Source: an uncultured Bacteroidales bacterium
Lineage (GTDB): Bacteria > Bacteroidota > Bacteroidia > Bacteroidales > P3
Assembly: GCA_905233475.1 (NCBI GenBank)
Contig: CAJOEN010000024.1
Span: forward strand, 1 to 63,892
Length of the DNA stretch: 63,892 nt
Direction: 5' to 3'
The notes under the pieces were generated by a model. It worked only from the letters and a program-made list of their open reading frames with translations, was not told the DNA's origin and ran no database searches. Shown one piece after another: positions 51,123 to 61,007 of this stretch; the first letter of the stretch is position 1, and each line of letters starts with the position of its first letter. Made by a program: the position numbers and the translations under genes.

Positions 51123-51479
51123 ATGGCAACAATTGTCTTGGAGGACATGCGTTTTTACGCTTTTCATGGGTGTTTTGAAGAGGAACGCGCTATTGGTACA
51201 TATTTCCGTGTGGACACCACTTTGACTGCCGATACAAGCAAAGCGCAAACATCGGACTGTTTGAACGACACAGTTAATTATCTATCGGTTTATCAGACTG
51301 TTAAAATGGAGATGGAGCAACCGTCGAAACTTTTGGAGAATGTGGCCGAAAGGATTGCCACAAAAATACTTGGTCTCTACCCGGCCGTTGAACACGTGTT
51401 GGTGAAAGTGTCGAAACTTAATCCGCCATTGGGTGGACAATTAGGAGCTGTGAGCGTGGCTATAGAGAAATATCAATAG
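51123..51479 (+). CDS. folB: dihydroneopterin aldolase
   Basis: A 118-residue enzyme of folate synthesis that cleaves dihydroneopterin to hydroxymethyl-dihydropterin and glycolaldehyde. The family start ATIVLEDMRFYAFHGCFEEERAIG (in parts), TVNYLSVYQTVK, LLENVAERIATKIL and a lysine in VLVKVSKLNPP match. The size is normal. It begins three bases after pheS. Operons that join folB with pheS are not unusual in Bacteroidota. It converges on the DUF2851 gene four bases downstream. Confidence 0.93.
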   Translation: MATIVLEDMRFYAFHGCFEEERAIGTYFRVDTTLTADTSKAQTSDCLNDTVNYLSVYQTVKMEMEQPSKLLENVAERIATKILGLYPAVEHVLVKVSKLNPPLGGQLGAVSVAIEKYQ

Positions 51480-51483
51480 ATAA

Positions 51484-52761
51484 CTATTTGGTCGTAAGTA
51501 CTTTATAGCCTATTTGACACGACAGGCAACGTTTTTTCTTGCAATATTCGTTGTACAATTGTATCAATGCCTGCGAGTGGAGGGCATTTTCGGGATTTAT
51601 ACCTACAGACCGCCATTGCTTGACAATGGCGTTGTTCTCACAAGGCAGTTTTTCGAGAATGGAAAGGGCGTTATCCTTATATTTTTCCTGCTGATATTCA
51701 ATACCGTACAACATCAAAATTGGAACCCAAGCATTGATTGTCACCGACTCGGCAAATTCGGAGCCCAAAGATTTTGACTTGCTTCTCACAGGTTTGTCAA
51801 AAAGGTAGTGATTTTGCCAATATTCGGAAGCCGACACCGAAAAGAAAGATTGCAGTGTTTTTATATCGGTCGTTGCCAACATTTTGGAAAACAGCCCGTT
51901 GGCTTTAACTATAAAACTGGCGAACTGGCTTATGCGCAAGGTGGGAAATCCCTGTGGACGTACTCTGAAAAATCTCCAAAGATAACCTTCTATTGGATTG
52001 ATATTGTACACTTTACGTAAGTAGGCATACTCTTTTTTAAGGGCGTTGGGATAGTCATCGGAAAAATCCTGCTCCAACATACCCGCCTGCCCGAACAGCA
52101 GGGCTTCGACACGGAAGGGCGACTGTTTTATCCTGGCAAAAATACGCATGTCGATGGATTTTGCCAAAAGTTCGAATGGAGTGGCGTTCACTCGTCCACC
52201 GAAATAGCGAGCCACAGTCCAGTAGCAACAGGTTTCCCACGAGTTTCCCGACTCGTAGAGCAGGCGTCTCACAGTTTCGGATTTCTGTTGCAGACGTTCC
52301 ACCGCCAAACGTTCAAGATAAGTTTTTACCGTAAAATCGGGGATTTTAGGCAAAACCGAAGCACAGGGAATTGCGTCGCAAAGCGTTGGGTGAAGTAACG
52401 TACAGTAGTTCTCCCAAACACCTTCGCGCAAAAAATGCTTGAGTTCCAAAGTAGCCGGCTGACGACCATTTTCGAGGAACACGGGAGCGTCGTTTTCGTA
52501 CACCACGTGCAAAATAACGTTGTTGTATTTTTTATCCGACGAGTGCTTGTGCAAATTCCAATCGGAAGCCCGTTGATGAACTTCAACTGTGCCAGCCCAT
52601 TCGGTATCGCCTATTTTTATTTTGCTGTTGATAAAATCGGGACCTGCATTGATGTTCAATTCGCCGGCATTTGAAACAACAACAGATTGATTATCAACTG
52701 TTACCAAGTTATTAGTAAATAAACGGTGTTTCCAGCAGTAATGAAGAAAGGCTTCGGTCAT
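51484..52761 (-). CDS. DUF2851 family protein
   Basis: A 425-residue cytoplasmic protein with the DUF2851 pattern: an opening FLHYCWKHRLFTNNLVTVDNQSV, then LNINAGPDFINSKIKIGDTEWAGTVEVHQRASDW (in parts), NVILHVVYEND and the mid motif GQAGMLE. The family is typical of Bacteroidota, with no known activity; the start resembles a nuclease-like alpha/beta fold, not verified. It precedes (by transcription, follows) the TIGR02757 gene with a 17-base gap and the two should be co-transcribed on the minus strand. Confidence 0.88.
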   Translation of the reverse strand: MTEAFLHYCWKHRLFTNNLVTVDNQSVVVSNAGELNINAGPDFINSKIKIGDTEWAGTVEVHQRASDWNLHKHSSDKKYNNVILHVVYENDAPVFLENGRQPATLELKHFLREGVWENYCTLLHPTLCDAIPCASVLPKIPDFTVKTYLERLAVERLQQKSETVRRLLYESGNSWETCCYWTVARYFGGRVNATPFELLAKSIDMRIFARIKQSPFRVEALLFGQAGMLEQDFSDDYPNALKKEYAYLRKVYNINPIEGYLWRFFRVRPQGFPTLRISQFASFIVKANGLFSKMLATTDIKTLQSFFSVSASEYWQNHYLFDKPVRSKSKSLGSEFAESVTINAWVPILMLYGIEYQQEKYKDNALSILEKLPCENNAIVKQWRSVGINPENALHSQALIQLYNEYCKKKRCLSCQIGYKVLTTK

Positions 52762-52778
52762 GGGGTTACAAATCTAAA

Positions 52779-53495
52779 TCAGTCATTCTCAACGCCGTAG
52801 CCAAACAATGCAAAATCGCCGAGGCAAGGGTCGCCGGGGAATATATTTGCAAGTGCATCGGTTATGGTCAGGGCGGTTTTCAGGGAGTAGGATTTGGATT
52901 TCACCAAGCCGAGTTTTTCGGCCATCTGAGCAACATGAGTATCCAAAGGAATTATCAAATCCTTGGGATTGAAGCACTTCCATGCACCAAAATCCACAAT
53001 ACCGTCGGTGCGCACCATCCAACGGAGGAACATATTTATCTTTTTCTGCGGACTTTTGTCGGAAACGCCAAAAAGAGTGCAGATTTTATTGAAAGGTCTG
53101 TCGCCCTGAATAGTAAAGCAGGCCTCTTCCATAGTTTTGTGGTGTGTGTAAATATCGCTAAGTCGTTGAAAAAGAGCATTCATAGCCTGATGGCTGACGG
53201 TGCGGTAAAAAGAGGCGGTATTGTCTGATGAAAAATCTTTCTCCCAACGTTTGGAAAGCACGTAATCGTAAGGCGAATGATTCATAATTTCGTCCAAACG
53301 CAGAGCCGATTTCACTATTTGTTTGCGGTTTCCGAAGCTAAGATAGGAAGTTAGGAAGGCGCTGATTTCCAAGTCTTGAAGTCTGCCGTTGCGATAATGG
53401 TTCGGCACCTGAACGGGGTCATTTTGAAGAAACAATGCACGGTTGTTGTACTGTCGTGCCCAAGCAATAAGTTTTTGTTCCGTTTCGGTTGTCAT
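52779..53495 (-). CDS. TIGR02757 (DUF2400) family protein
   Basis: A 238-residue helical protein of the TIGR02757 family. Signs are the ISAFLTSYLSFGNRKQIVKSALRL, MFLRWMVRTDGIVDFGAWK (in parts), DLIIPLDTHVAQMAEKLGL and PGDPCLGDFALFGYGVE motifs; the last resembles DNA glycosylase helix-hairpin-helix parts, so a DNA-repair link is often proposed. There is no direct evidence of activity. It lies three bases from the giant T9SS gene on the minus strand, whose stop is at 53498. Confidence 0.88.
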   Translation of the reverse strand: MTTETEQKLIAWARQYNNRALFLQNDPVQVPNHYRNGRLQDLEISAFLTSYLSFGNRKQIVKSALRLDEIMNHSPYDYVLSKRWEKDFSSDNTASFYRTVSHQAMNALFQRLSDIYTHHKTMEEACFTIQGDRPFNKICTLFGVSDKSPQKKINMFLRWMVRTDGIVDFGAWKCFNPKDLIIPLDTHVAQMAEKLGLVKSKSYSLKTALTITDALANIFPGDPCLGDFALFGYGVEND

Positions 53496-53497
53496 AA

Positions 53498-56400
53498 CTA
53501 TTTCACTATGGTGATGTCGCCTTTAAACGACACATTTTGATGAGCTTCGCACTCTATGTCGCAGGTGTACATATACACCCCCGACTGGCATTTGCGGCCT
53601 TTGAAAGTGCCGTCCCAGCATTCGTTTATGTCGTTGGATTCGTAAACTTTTTCGCCCCAGCGAGAGAAAATCGCGATATGGAACGACACAATCCAGTCGC
53701 CGCGGAAGCAAAGCTGGTCGTTCAAGCCGTCGCCATTTGGCGAGAAAGCATTGGGTATGAACACATTGGGGCGTCCGCAGATAACGTCCACACAAGGCAC
53801 GAAAAGAGTGTCGCGATATTCGCAACCAAGCGAGTCGATGACGGTAACGAAATAAAAAGTGCTGTCGGTAGGGCTTGCCGATGTGTTAGGCATATTTGGA
53901 GTGCCGAGAGTTCCCGAGGGTTCCCACCGGTAAATGCCGTTGCGTATAGGTGTTACGTGCAAACGGGTGGACTCGCCACGGAAAACAAGTGTATCGTCGG
54001 CCCACACGCGCATGCTATCGAAAGAGCTGAATATTCCTACCACAAAAGTGTCTGTAATACTGCAATTTACCGAATCGGTGATAAGCAAGGAGTAAAGGCC
54101 GCCGCAAAGCGAGTCGATATGCGATGTGGCAGCACCGTTGCTCCAAGAGTATGTGTATGGCGAAACGCCACCTATAGGCCGCACGTTGATTTCGCCCGAA
54201 CAGATATTACTACAAGAGGCTTTTATAAGTGCCGTATCCGTATATGGCGGAAGTTCAACAATTTGCGTTGTATCAAAATACTCACAACCGTTGGCGTCGG
54301 TAATTTTGAGTATATAGGTACCCACACATAAGTTATTGCGGTTGAGGGTATAAATCGGGACATCGAGCCACTCGTAAGTATAAGTGGAATTTCCTGACAC
54401 AGTGGCTGTTATGGAGCCATTGCACGAAGCCGCGCAATTGGTTGGCGTAATGTTTTTTCTAACCGTAGGAGGCAGTGGGTCGGAGATAGTAAAGTTCTGA
54501 GTTACAGAACATCCCTTAGCGTCGGTAACCATTATAAAATAATTGCCCTGACAAAGATTGTAGATGGCAGTATCGGTATTATTGCCTGTACTCCAACGGA
54601 TATTGAATGGTGGAGTGGCGTTGTTGAGTGATATTGAGGCAAATCCGTCGCAAGCATTGGGACAACTTGAACTTTGATAAACGACCGGCATGGTAATAGA
54701 AACGAAATTTACAAATACGCTGTCGATTGCAGAACAGCCGTTGGTGTCGAACACTTTGACATAAAAATACTGCGGACCTGTGATATTTACATAAACACTG
54801 GGCAACAGCATGTTAGGGTTGAGGGTATCGGTAAAGTTGCGGTTCGACGACCATTGATGATAATAAGTGCCGTGTCCCTGAGTGACGGCCGAAAGGAATA
54901 TCGGGCTGGTGCAGTCGGATGAGTCGCGATATAACGACAAATTGATAGGCGACATAAGTATGTGTTGGTCAATGGTATCGGTGCAAGCGCCGTTCGAAAC
55001 CACCACTTGGAACATAGTGTCGTTATATACAGTGGTGTAAGGGTTGGCTATCGTTGAGTCGCTTACGTTGCCCGAAATCCAGCGATACGTACACCCAGGC
55101 TGTGGACTTTGCCCTATGCGTACCCTTATGCCCGGACAGGTATAAACCGTGTCGAAAGGCTGCTGATGTCCTAAAACCATCAGTTGTTTCACCGTAGTAT
55201 CGGTGGAATGGCAACCGTTTTCGAGATAGGCCACAAGCATTACGTTGTACACTCCCGGATTGGTGTATATATGTGTGGGATTTACGGCTGTGGACGTTGA
55301 GCCATCGCCAAAAAACCAACGGAACGAAGTGCCAAAGCCCGTGTTTTGGAATACTACAGTATCGGGGACACAGCCAACTGGAGGACGTATGAAATCGGCA
55401 ACAGGGAAGTCGTTATGCACATTCATACGAAAAATACCGTTGTTGCAGTTGCTGCTATTGTTTGTGGTGGACAAGGCACCCGCTGTTGTCGGAAAACCCT
55501 GACAGCCGCCGCAACTTGCACATACCGATTGGTAAAGTGTTGCCATTTTGTCGAAACGGCTGGTGCCGCCATCAACGTGGTCGTGGCCAGAATTGGCGTT
55601 GCTGTTTGAATGAGCTTCGCCAAAGAAGGTTGCATAGTCCATAGCGCTGGCCGTCTCGGTAAGGCATATAATATAAAAATCCTGACCGTCGGTGGTAGAT
55701 TGTATGGCGTTGGGCGACACCTGCATATTCCAAGTTCCGTTGGTGTTCCACGGCTGTACTTGGCCGTTGAGGTAATATCCGCAGAAAATCCTCCCCCACC
55801 CTGCGGCATACACGCGGTTGCACACGTCGGCGGCAAAGGCAGTAGGCGAAATATTTGGCACGCCGCTACCCGTTCCGAAAACAGTGGACCAGATAAGAGT
55901 GTCCAAATCGGCGCCAAAACGCGCCAAAAACTGCCCGCTGTTGGGAACGTTGTACAAAGCATTATGTATCAAAGTATTGCCCGAAGCCTTGGTTTGCCCG
56001 AAAATAAAGACGTGATTCTGCTTTCCTGTCCGCACAAAATAAGACTGATCGTAAGCCGGAGAGCCGAAAAAAGTGGAACTCATCAATTGGTTGCCTGTGG
56101 AAGATATTTTGGCTATAAAAGCGTCGGCGGAACCGCCATTGTAAACGGTATCGTAAGCGTTGGCAGTAACCGGAAAATCGTGAGAATTGGTACCTCCACA
56201 AACAACAATATTGTATTCGTCGTCGGTGTCGATGGAATATGCCGCATCGTCCTTCGAGCCTCCTATATAGCTACTCCACAAAAGGTTAGAAAGATTATAG
56301 TCCAACTTAAACACAACACCTTCCTGTCCCCCTCCCGAATGTGGTTGAAAGGCGCCAACTGTGGTTGGGAAATCGTTAGAGAAAGTACACGAAGCCACAT

Positions 56401-57745
56401 AAACGTTGTTCAGGTCGTCGGTAATGAGTTCGCCACGGGCACCGTCGCCGTAATTATAGTAAAGTGAGTCGTTGCCCAGCATAACGAGGTCGTTGCTATA
56501 CGAAAAACGCTGCTTGTAGTTGAGACCGTCGTTGGAGGAACCGCCCACAAAAGTAGAGGCACCAAGCTGGGTGCCAGTGGCATTGAGGCGGCACACGAAT
56601 ATATCGGAACCGTTGGGGAAATTTATCACACCCGAACCGAGATAAGTAACACTTGTCCCCCCTCTGAAAGTGCAGCTATAGGCCGATGGTGTAGTAGGAA
56701 AATTGGCGGAGCCTGTGGTGCCAAGAATCACAAGTTCGTCAAACTCATTTACATACAGGCTGTGAGGCATATCGGCGTACATACCCCCAATGTATGTTGC
56801 GTACACACGTTGCGCACCCGTAGCGTCGAGTTTTATCACACCTATATCTGCATTACCTGCCGAAACGGATTGAAAAGCCCCCAAAGTGGTAGGATAGCCG
56901 TTGCCAAACACAAGACCTGCAGAGTAAGTATTTTTGTGCGAATCGAAAGCGGCTGTGGTTCCCCAATTATCGGCTGTGGAACCGGTATATGTGGAAAAAA
57001 TCAGCACCGGGTCGATGACAAGGGGTTTAGAGGCATCGTAGCCACCTGTTTCAAAAGACAAAACATTAGCCTTGAGTTTGTAGGAGCATGCCACCTCAAC
57101 TTCCTTACCATCAACCATTTGATAGGCATACGGCTTTAGTTCAACAATATCGGCCACCGAAGTTTTGATAATGAGATTTCCGTTTTGCACACGCAAGCCG
57201 TCGGTACCGTCGTAGCGGATACGAATGTCGTTGGGAGAGGCTCCCTGATTCACCACGAAATCGTATTTGAAAGCCTGTTGCGCGGAATACACCTTAAGGT
57301 CGATATTGCGGTAAAGATTGCGATACATCACAGTTTGGTACAGATGTACCTCCGAAGCCCATTTTTTGGGGTCGTTGCCTATAAAATAATTCTCGTAAGT
57401 TGGTTCCATATCCTCACCAAAAACGCTGTCGGGACTTGCGTTTTCGAAAACGAGGCGGTAAGCATGGAAACGGAAGTCCTTGTTGGTATTTTTGTCGTTG
57501 AGATAAGGTTTTCCCTTGGGATTTTTAGGGTCGGCAAGGAGTATGGTGAAGCAACTCCGTTCCAGAAATATATCGGCATTGGTTATAACGGACTTGAAAA
57601 GAATATTATCCTCCCACTGCCCTTTGTTTTCGGTGAAATGCATACGTCCGCCCACGCCAAGGGTGTCGCGCACATTGCGGGCGGCGAGGGAGCCAACGGT
57701 AAGCAAGGCCACCGTCAGTAGCAGGATACGGTAAATTCTTTTCAT
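53498..57745 (-). CDS. giant surface protein with SBBP and PKD repeats and type B T9SS sorting domain
   Basis: A 1415-residue exported protein. The signal peptide (residues 1-20, ending LAAR) is followed by an N-terminal gliding-associated domain (MHFTENKGQW ... FENASPDSVFG, about 35-215), then SBBP-type seven-blade repeats (DSHKNTYSAGLVFGNGYPTT, LNNVYVASCTFSNDFPTT, about 250-560), a PKD domain with FRWFFGDGSTS and GVYNVMLVAYL (about 790-860), several SprB-type repeats (PPFNIRWSTGNNTDTAIYNLCQGNYFIMVTD) and a type B C-terminal domain (IPNAFSPNGDGLND ... FSRWGEKVYES ... YMYTCDIEC, last ~90). It should be secreted by T9SS and held on the surface; a polymer-binding or gliding-adhesin role is inferred. 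Confidence 0.88.
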   Translation of the reverse strand: MKRIYRILLLTVALLTVGSLAARNVRDTLGVGGRMHFTENKGQWEDNILFKSVITNADIFLERSCFTILLADPKNPKGKPYLNDKNTNKDFRFHAYRLVFENASPDSVFGEDMEPTYENYFIGNDPKKWASEVHLYQTVMYRNLYRNIDLKVYSAQQAFKYDFVVNQGASPNDIRIRYDGTDGLRVQNGNLIIKTSVADIVELKPYAYQMVDGKEVEVACSYKLKANVLSFETGGYDASKPLVIDPVLIFSTYTGSTADNWGTTAAFDSHKNTYSAGLVFGNGYPTTLGAFQSVSAGNADIGVIKLDATGAQRVYATYIGGMYADMPHSLYVNEFDELVILGTTGSANFPTTPSAYSCTFRGGTSVTYLGSGVINFPNGSDIFVCRLNATGTQLGASTFVGGSSNDGLNYKQRFSYSNDLVMLGNDSLYYNYGDGARGELITDDLNNVYVASCTFSNDFPTTVGAFQPHSGGGQEGVVFKLDYNLSNLLWSSYIGGSKDDAAYSIDTDDEYNIVVCGGTNSHDFPVTANAYDTVYNGGSADAFIAKISSTGNQLMSSTFFGSPAYDQSYFVRTGKQNHVFIFGQTKASGNTLIHNALYNVPNSGQFLARFGADLDTLIWSTVFGTGSGVPNISPTAFAADVCNRVYAAGWGRIFCGYYLNGQVQPWNTNGTWNMQVSPNAIQSTTDGQDFYIICLTETASAMDYATFFGEAHSNSNANSGHDHVDGGTSRFDKMATLYQSVCASCGGCQGFPTTAGALSTTNNSSNCNNGIFRMNVHNDFPVADFIRPPVGCVPDTVVFQNTGFGTSFRWFFGDGSTSTAVNPTHIYTNPGVYNVMLVAYLENGCHSTDTTVKQLMVLGHQQPFDTVYTCPGIRVRIGQSPQPGCTYRWISGNVSDSTIANPYTTVYNDTMFQVVVSNGACTDTIDQHILMSPINLSLYRDSSDCTSPIFLSAVTQGHGTYYHQWSSNRNFTDTLNPNMLLPSVYVNITGPQYFYVKVFDTNGCSAIDSVFVNFVSITMPVVYQSSSCPNACDGFASISLNNATPPFNIRWSTGNNTDTAIYNLCQGNYFIMVTDAKGCSVTQNFTISDPLPPTVRKNITPTNCAASCNGSITATVSGNSTYTYEWLDVPIYTLNRNNLCVGTYILKITDANGCEYFDTTQIVELPPYTDTALIKASCSNICSGEINVRPIGGVSPYTYSWSNGAATSHIDSLCGGLYSLLITDSVNCSITDTFVVGIFSSFDSMRVWADDTLVFRGESTRLHVTPIRNGIYRWEPSGTLGTPNMPNTSASPTDSTFYFVTVIDSLGCEYRDTLFVPCVDVICGRPNVFIPNAFSPNGDGLNDQLCFRGDWIVSFHIAIFSRWGEKVYESNDINECWDGTFKGRKCQSGVYMYTCDIECEAHQNVSFKGDITIVK

Positions 57746-57766
57746 AGTATTATGGTTTATTGGTTG

Positions 57767-59001
57767 TTATCCAATTTTGTCGAAACCGAGGAATGGCACA
57801 AGAGCTTCGGGCATAACAATGCCGTCTTCGGTCTGGTAGTTTTCGAGTATTGAAGCCACTATGCGAGGCAAGGCGAGGGCACTGCCGTTGAGAGTATGGG
57901 CCAGACGCATTTTGCCGTCTTTGTCCTTGAAACGCAGTTTCATACGGTTGGCCTGAAAAGCCTCGAAATTGGACACCGAGCTTACCTCGAGCCATTTCTC
58001 CTGAGCCGCCGACCACACCTCAAAATCGTAAGTCATTGCCGATGTGAAACTTATATCGCCACCACAGAGTTTCACTATGCGGAACGGCAGTTTAAGTTTC
58101 TGCAGAAGTCCGCCAACGTAGTCTTTCATTATCTCCAGCTGCTGGTACGAGCGGTCGGGGTGGTCGATGACAACAATCTCCACCTTGCTGAACTCGTGCA
58201 GACGATTGAGTCCGCGCACATCCTTGCCATAGGAGCCTGCCTCGCGACGGAAGCACTCCGAATAGCCCGCATGACAGATGGGAAATTGCCTTTCGTCGAT
58301 AATCACGTTGCGGTAAATGTTGGTAATAGGCACTTCGGCGGTTGGCCTTCCTTGTCGGGGAGCTGGCCGGTGCCGAGGCCCGAGGCCTCGTTAATCATCA
58401 GCGGAGGCTGAATTTCCTCGAAACCAGCGGCGGCTGCGTTGCTCAAAAAGAAATTTATAAGGGCACGCTGCAAGGCGGCGCCTTTGCCACGGTAAACGGG
58501 GAATCCCGCACCGGTTATCTTGTTGCCGAGTTCAAAGTCGATGATGTTGTATTTGGCGCACAACTCCCAGTGTGGCAGTGCATCGGCAGGAAGCTGGGGC
58601 TTTTCGCCGAAATGAGCCACAATCTCGTTGTCGTCGGCGTTTTTGCCTTTGGGTACGGAGATATGCGGGGCGTTGGGTAGGGCTATCAGCTTGGCGTTGA
58701 GTTCCTTTTCGGTATCGGCTAAACGGTCGGAGAGTTCCTTCTCGCGGGTTTTAAGCTCGGCGGTGAGGGCTTTCTTGGCGTTGGCCTCGTCCTGACGGCC
58801 TTGTTTGAAAAGCAGGCCAATCTCTTTGGCAATGGCATTGCTTTCGGCTTTTATGTCGTCGCATTCCTTTTGAAGCCGACGACGTTGATTATCAAGGTCA
58901 AGTATTTCGTTTACACGGAGTTCCACATCTTTTACGTTCTTGATTTTCAGGCGTTCTATGGCCTCCTGAGTGTTATCGCGTAGGAATTGGAGTTGTAACA
59001 T
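57767..59001 (-). pseudogene. serS: serS, frameshifted by an apparent 40-base deletion
   Basis: Seryl-tRNA synthetase in two frames. 58303-59001 (start 59001) has the coiled tRNA arm (MLQLQFLRDNTQEAIERLK) and GTGQLPDKEGQ; 57767-58333 resumes with PITNIYRNVI ... CFRREAGSYGKDVRGL and motif 3 to FLGFDKIG. In intact enzymes about 13 residues ending LIP lie between DKEGQ and TAEVP. Here the codons GAA GGC CA run straight into ACC GCC GAA GTG, so 40 bases are missing near 58342-58343, which breaks the frame. SerRS is essential; a sequencing or assembly error, or a second serS elsewhere, is more likely than loss of function. A TATATTTG promoter box lies on the minus strand at 59050. Confidence 0.85.
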
Positions 59002-59049
59002 GATATTTTATAATGTTTTACGTTTAATTATATAGTTTTTGCATTGCTG

Positions 59050-59057
59050 CAAATATA
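59050..59057 (-). promoter_or_regulatory. promoter -7 box for serS
   Basis: Minus-strand TATATTTG followed by GCA, 49 bases before the start codon. Confidence 0.65.
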
Positions 59058-59109
59058 CGATTTTTTTCCAATTCGGGATTATAGAATGAGGTTTTTCGTT
59101 TTTTTTTCG

Positions 59110-59117
59110 TAAATTTG
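59110..59117 (+). promoter_or_regulatory. promoter -7 box for fprA-like gene
   Basis: TAAATTTG preceded by a T run and followed by GCA, 35 bases before the ATG at 59152. Confidence 0.65.
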
Positions 59118-59151
59118 CACCATATAAATTAACGACAAAACTTTTTATTAT

Positions 59152-60354
59152 ATGCATAACATACGTAAGATTGACACCGATTTGATATACGTCGGTGCGA
59201 GCGACAGACGTTTAGCGCTGTTCGAAAACATATATCCCATTCCCAACGGGGTGTCGTACAATAGCTACGTGCTTTTGGACGAAAAAACCGTACTTATGGA
59301 CACTGCCGACACATCGGTGGCGCACCGTTTTTTCGAAAACGTAGCTGCCGCACTTGATGGCCGCCCACTGGATTATCTTGTTATAAACCACATGGAACCC
59401 GACCATTGCGCACTTATCGAGGATATTTTGTTGCGTTATCCCGACCTTACCATAGTAACCAGCGCAAAGGCTCTCGGCATGATAAAACAGTTCTTCACCA
59501 CCGACGTTGAAGGCCGCACACAAGTCGTTGCCGAAGGCGATACCCTATGCACCGGACGGCATACATTGCAGTTCGTTATGGCACCTATGGTACACTGGCC
59601 TGAGGTTATGGTTACCTACGACACCACCGGCGGCGTGCTGTTTTCGGCTGACGCATTCGGCACTTTCGGAGCCATAAACGGCAACCTATTCGCCGACGAA
59701 CTCGATTTCGACCGCGACTGCCTCGATGAAGCCCGACGCTACTACACCAATATCGTGGGCAAATACGGCGCTCAGGTACAGGCACTTCTGAAAAAAGCCT
59801 CTGCTTTGGACATAAAAATGATATGCCCGCTACACGGACCCGTTTGGCGAAAGGATTTTGGATATTTTATCGGAAAATACGACATCTGGAGCCGCTACGA
59901 GCCCGAAACAACAGGCGTTATGATAGCCTACGGCTCCATCTACGGCAACACCGAAAACGTGGCCGATATTTTGGCAGCCAAACTCGCCGAAAAAGGTGTT
60001 CGCGACATTGCCATGTACGACGTGTCCAAAACCGATGTCAGCTACCTCGTAAGCTCCGCTTTCCAATTCTCGCACATCGTTTTGGCGTCATCAACGTACA
60101 ACAACGGCATTTTCACCCCTATGGAAAATTTCCTGCTCGACATAAAAGCCCACGCTTTGCAAAACCGCACCTTAGCCGTGGTAGAAAACGGTTCTTGGGC
60201 ACCGCAGAGCGGAAAACTGATACGCTCCATATTGGAAACAATGAAAAACATGCAGGTATTGGGCGAAAACCTCACACTCAAATCATGCCTCAAGGACTGC
60301 CAAATGAACGATTTGGAGACTCTTGCCGAAACAATTGCAAATGACATTAAATAA
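59152..60354 (+). CDS. FprA family A-type flavoprotein (diiron O2/NO reductase)
   Basis: A 400-residue cytoplasmic flavodiiron protein that reduces oxygen to water or nitric oxide to nitrous oxide. The metallo-beta-lactamase half has the ligand set HMEPDHCALIED (HxExDH, about residues 82-90) and, later, the VHWPEVM and ICPLHGPVWR His ligands. The C-terminal half is a flavodoxin domain with MIAYGSIYGNTENVA (FMN site, about 258-272) and VVENGSWAPQSGK. Length is standard. The flavin reductase-rubredoxin gene follows after 10 bases and would supply electrons. Such proteins protect anaerobes in trace oxygen. Confidence 0.92.
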   Translation: MHNIRKIDTDLIYVGASDRRLALFENIYPIPNGVSYNSYVLLDEKTVLMDTADTSVAHRFFENVAAALDGRPLDYLVINHMEPDHCALIEDILLRYPDLTIVTSAKALGMIKQFFTTDVEGRTQVVAEGDTLCTGRHTLQFVMAPMVHWPEVMVTYDTTGGVLFSADAFGTFGAINGNLFADELDFDRDCLDEARRYYTNIVGKYGAQVQALLKKASALDIKMICPLHGPVWRKDFGYFIGKYDIWSRYEPETTGVMIAYGSIYGNTENVADILAAKLAEKGVRDIAMYDVSKTDVSYLVSSAFQFSHIVLASSTYNNGIFTPMENFLLDIKAHALQNRTLAVVENGSWAPQSGKLIRSILETMKNMQVLGENLTLKSCLKDCQMNDLETLAETIANDIK

Positions 60355-60364
60355 AACGCCGATT

Positions 60365-60991
60365 ATGAATAACATAGACCGAAACGCCGTGATGAGCATT
60401 GGCTACGGCTTGTACGTGCTTACGGCTCACGAAGGCACAAAAGACAACGGATGTATAGTAAATGTTGTGGCACAACTCACCGACAATCCCATGCGTATGT
60501 TGATTACGGTGAACAAGAACAACCTTACGCACGATATGATTCTCAACACACGACAGTTCAACGTATCGTTGCTTACCGAAGAAACTCCAATGCACGTAAT
60601 AAAGCATTTTGGTTTCCAAAGCGGCAGGGATGTGAACAAATTTGAGAAATGCGATGCCGTGAAAAGAGCCGAAAACGGAATTTATTACATTCCAAAATAC
60701 ACCAACGCCTATATCTCCGGCAAAGTCACGGAAACCACCGACCTTGGCACCCACACCCTTTTTATAGCCGAAATAACCGAAGCCGTTAAACTTGGCGATG
60801 CCCCCTCGCTAACCTACGCCTATTATCAGAAAAACATAAAACCCAGTGCTGCAAAAACTGATTCCGACAAAGGCGTAACACGTTGGGTATGTAATGTTTG
60901 CGGATACGTATATGAGGGAGAGAATATCCCCGACGATTTCATTTGTCCGTGGTGCAAACACGGAAAAGAAGATTTTTCAATTCAGAATTAG
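60365..60991 (+). CDS. flavin reductase fused to a rubredoxin-like domain
   Basis: A 208-residue redox protein starting at ATG 60365 (MNNIDRNAVMSIGYG); the longer frame comes from the previous gene's end. Residues 1-150 form an FMN-binding flavin reductase-like domain (GLYVLTAHEGTKDNGCIVN, VSLLTEETPMHVIKHFGFQSGRDVNKF). The last ~45 residues are a rubredoxin: RWVCNVCGYVYEG and FICPWCKHG give the four Cys iron ligands (CxxC and CPxC). Such fusions (High-molecular-weight rubredoxin type) donate electrons to FprA. The pair would be an NAD(P)H-to-oxygen electron route. Confidence 0.88.
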   Translation: MNNIDRNAVMSIGYGLYVLTAHEGTKDNGCIVNVVAQLTDNPMRMLITVNKNNLTHDMILNTRQFNVSLLTEETPMHVIKHFGFQSGRDVNKFEKCDAVKRAENGIYYIPKYTNAYISGKVTETTDLGTHTLFIAEITEAVKLGDAPSLTYAYYQKNIKPSAAKTDSDKGVTRWVCNVCGYVYEGENIPDDFICPWCKHGKEDFSIQN

Positions 60992-61007
60992 GAGGTCGGA
61001 ACTCGGA

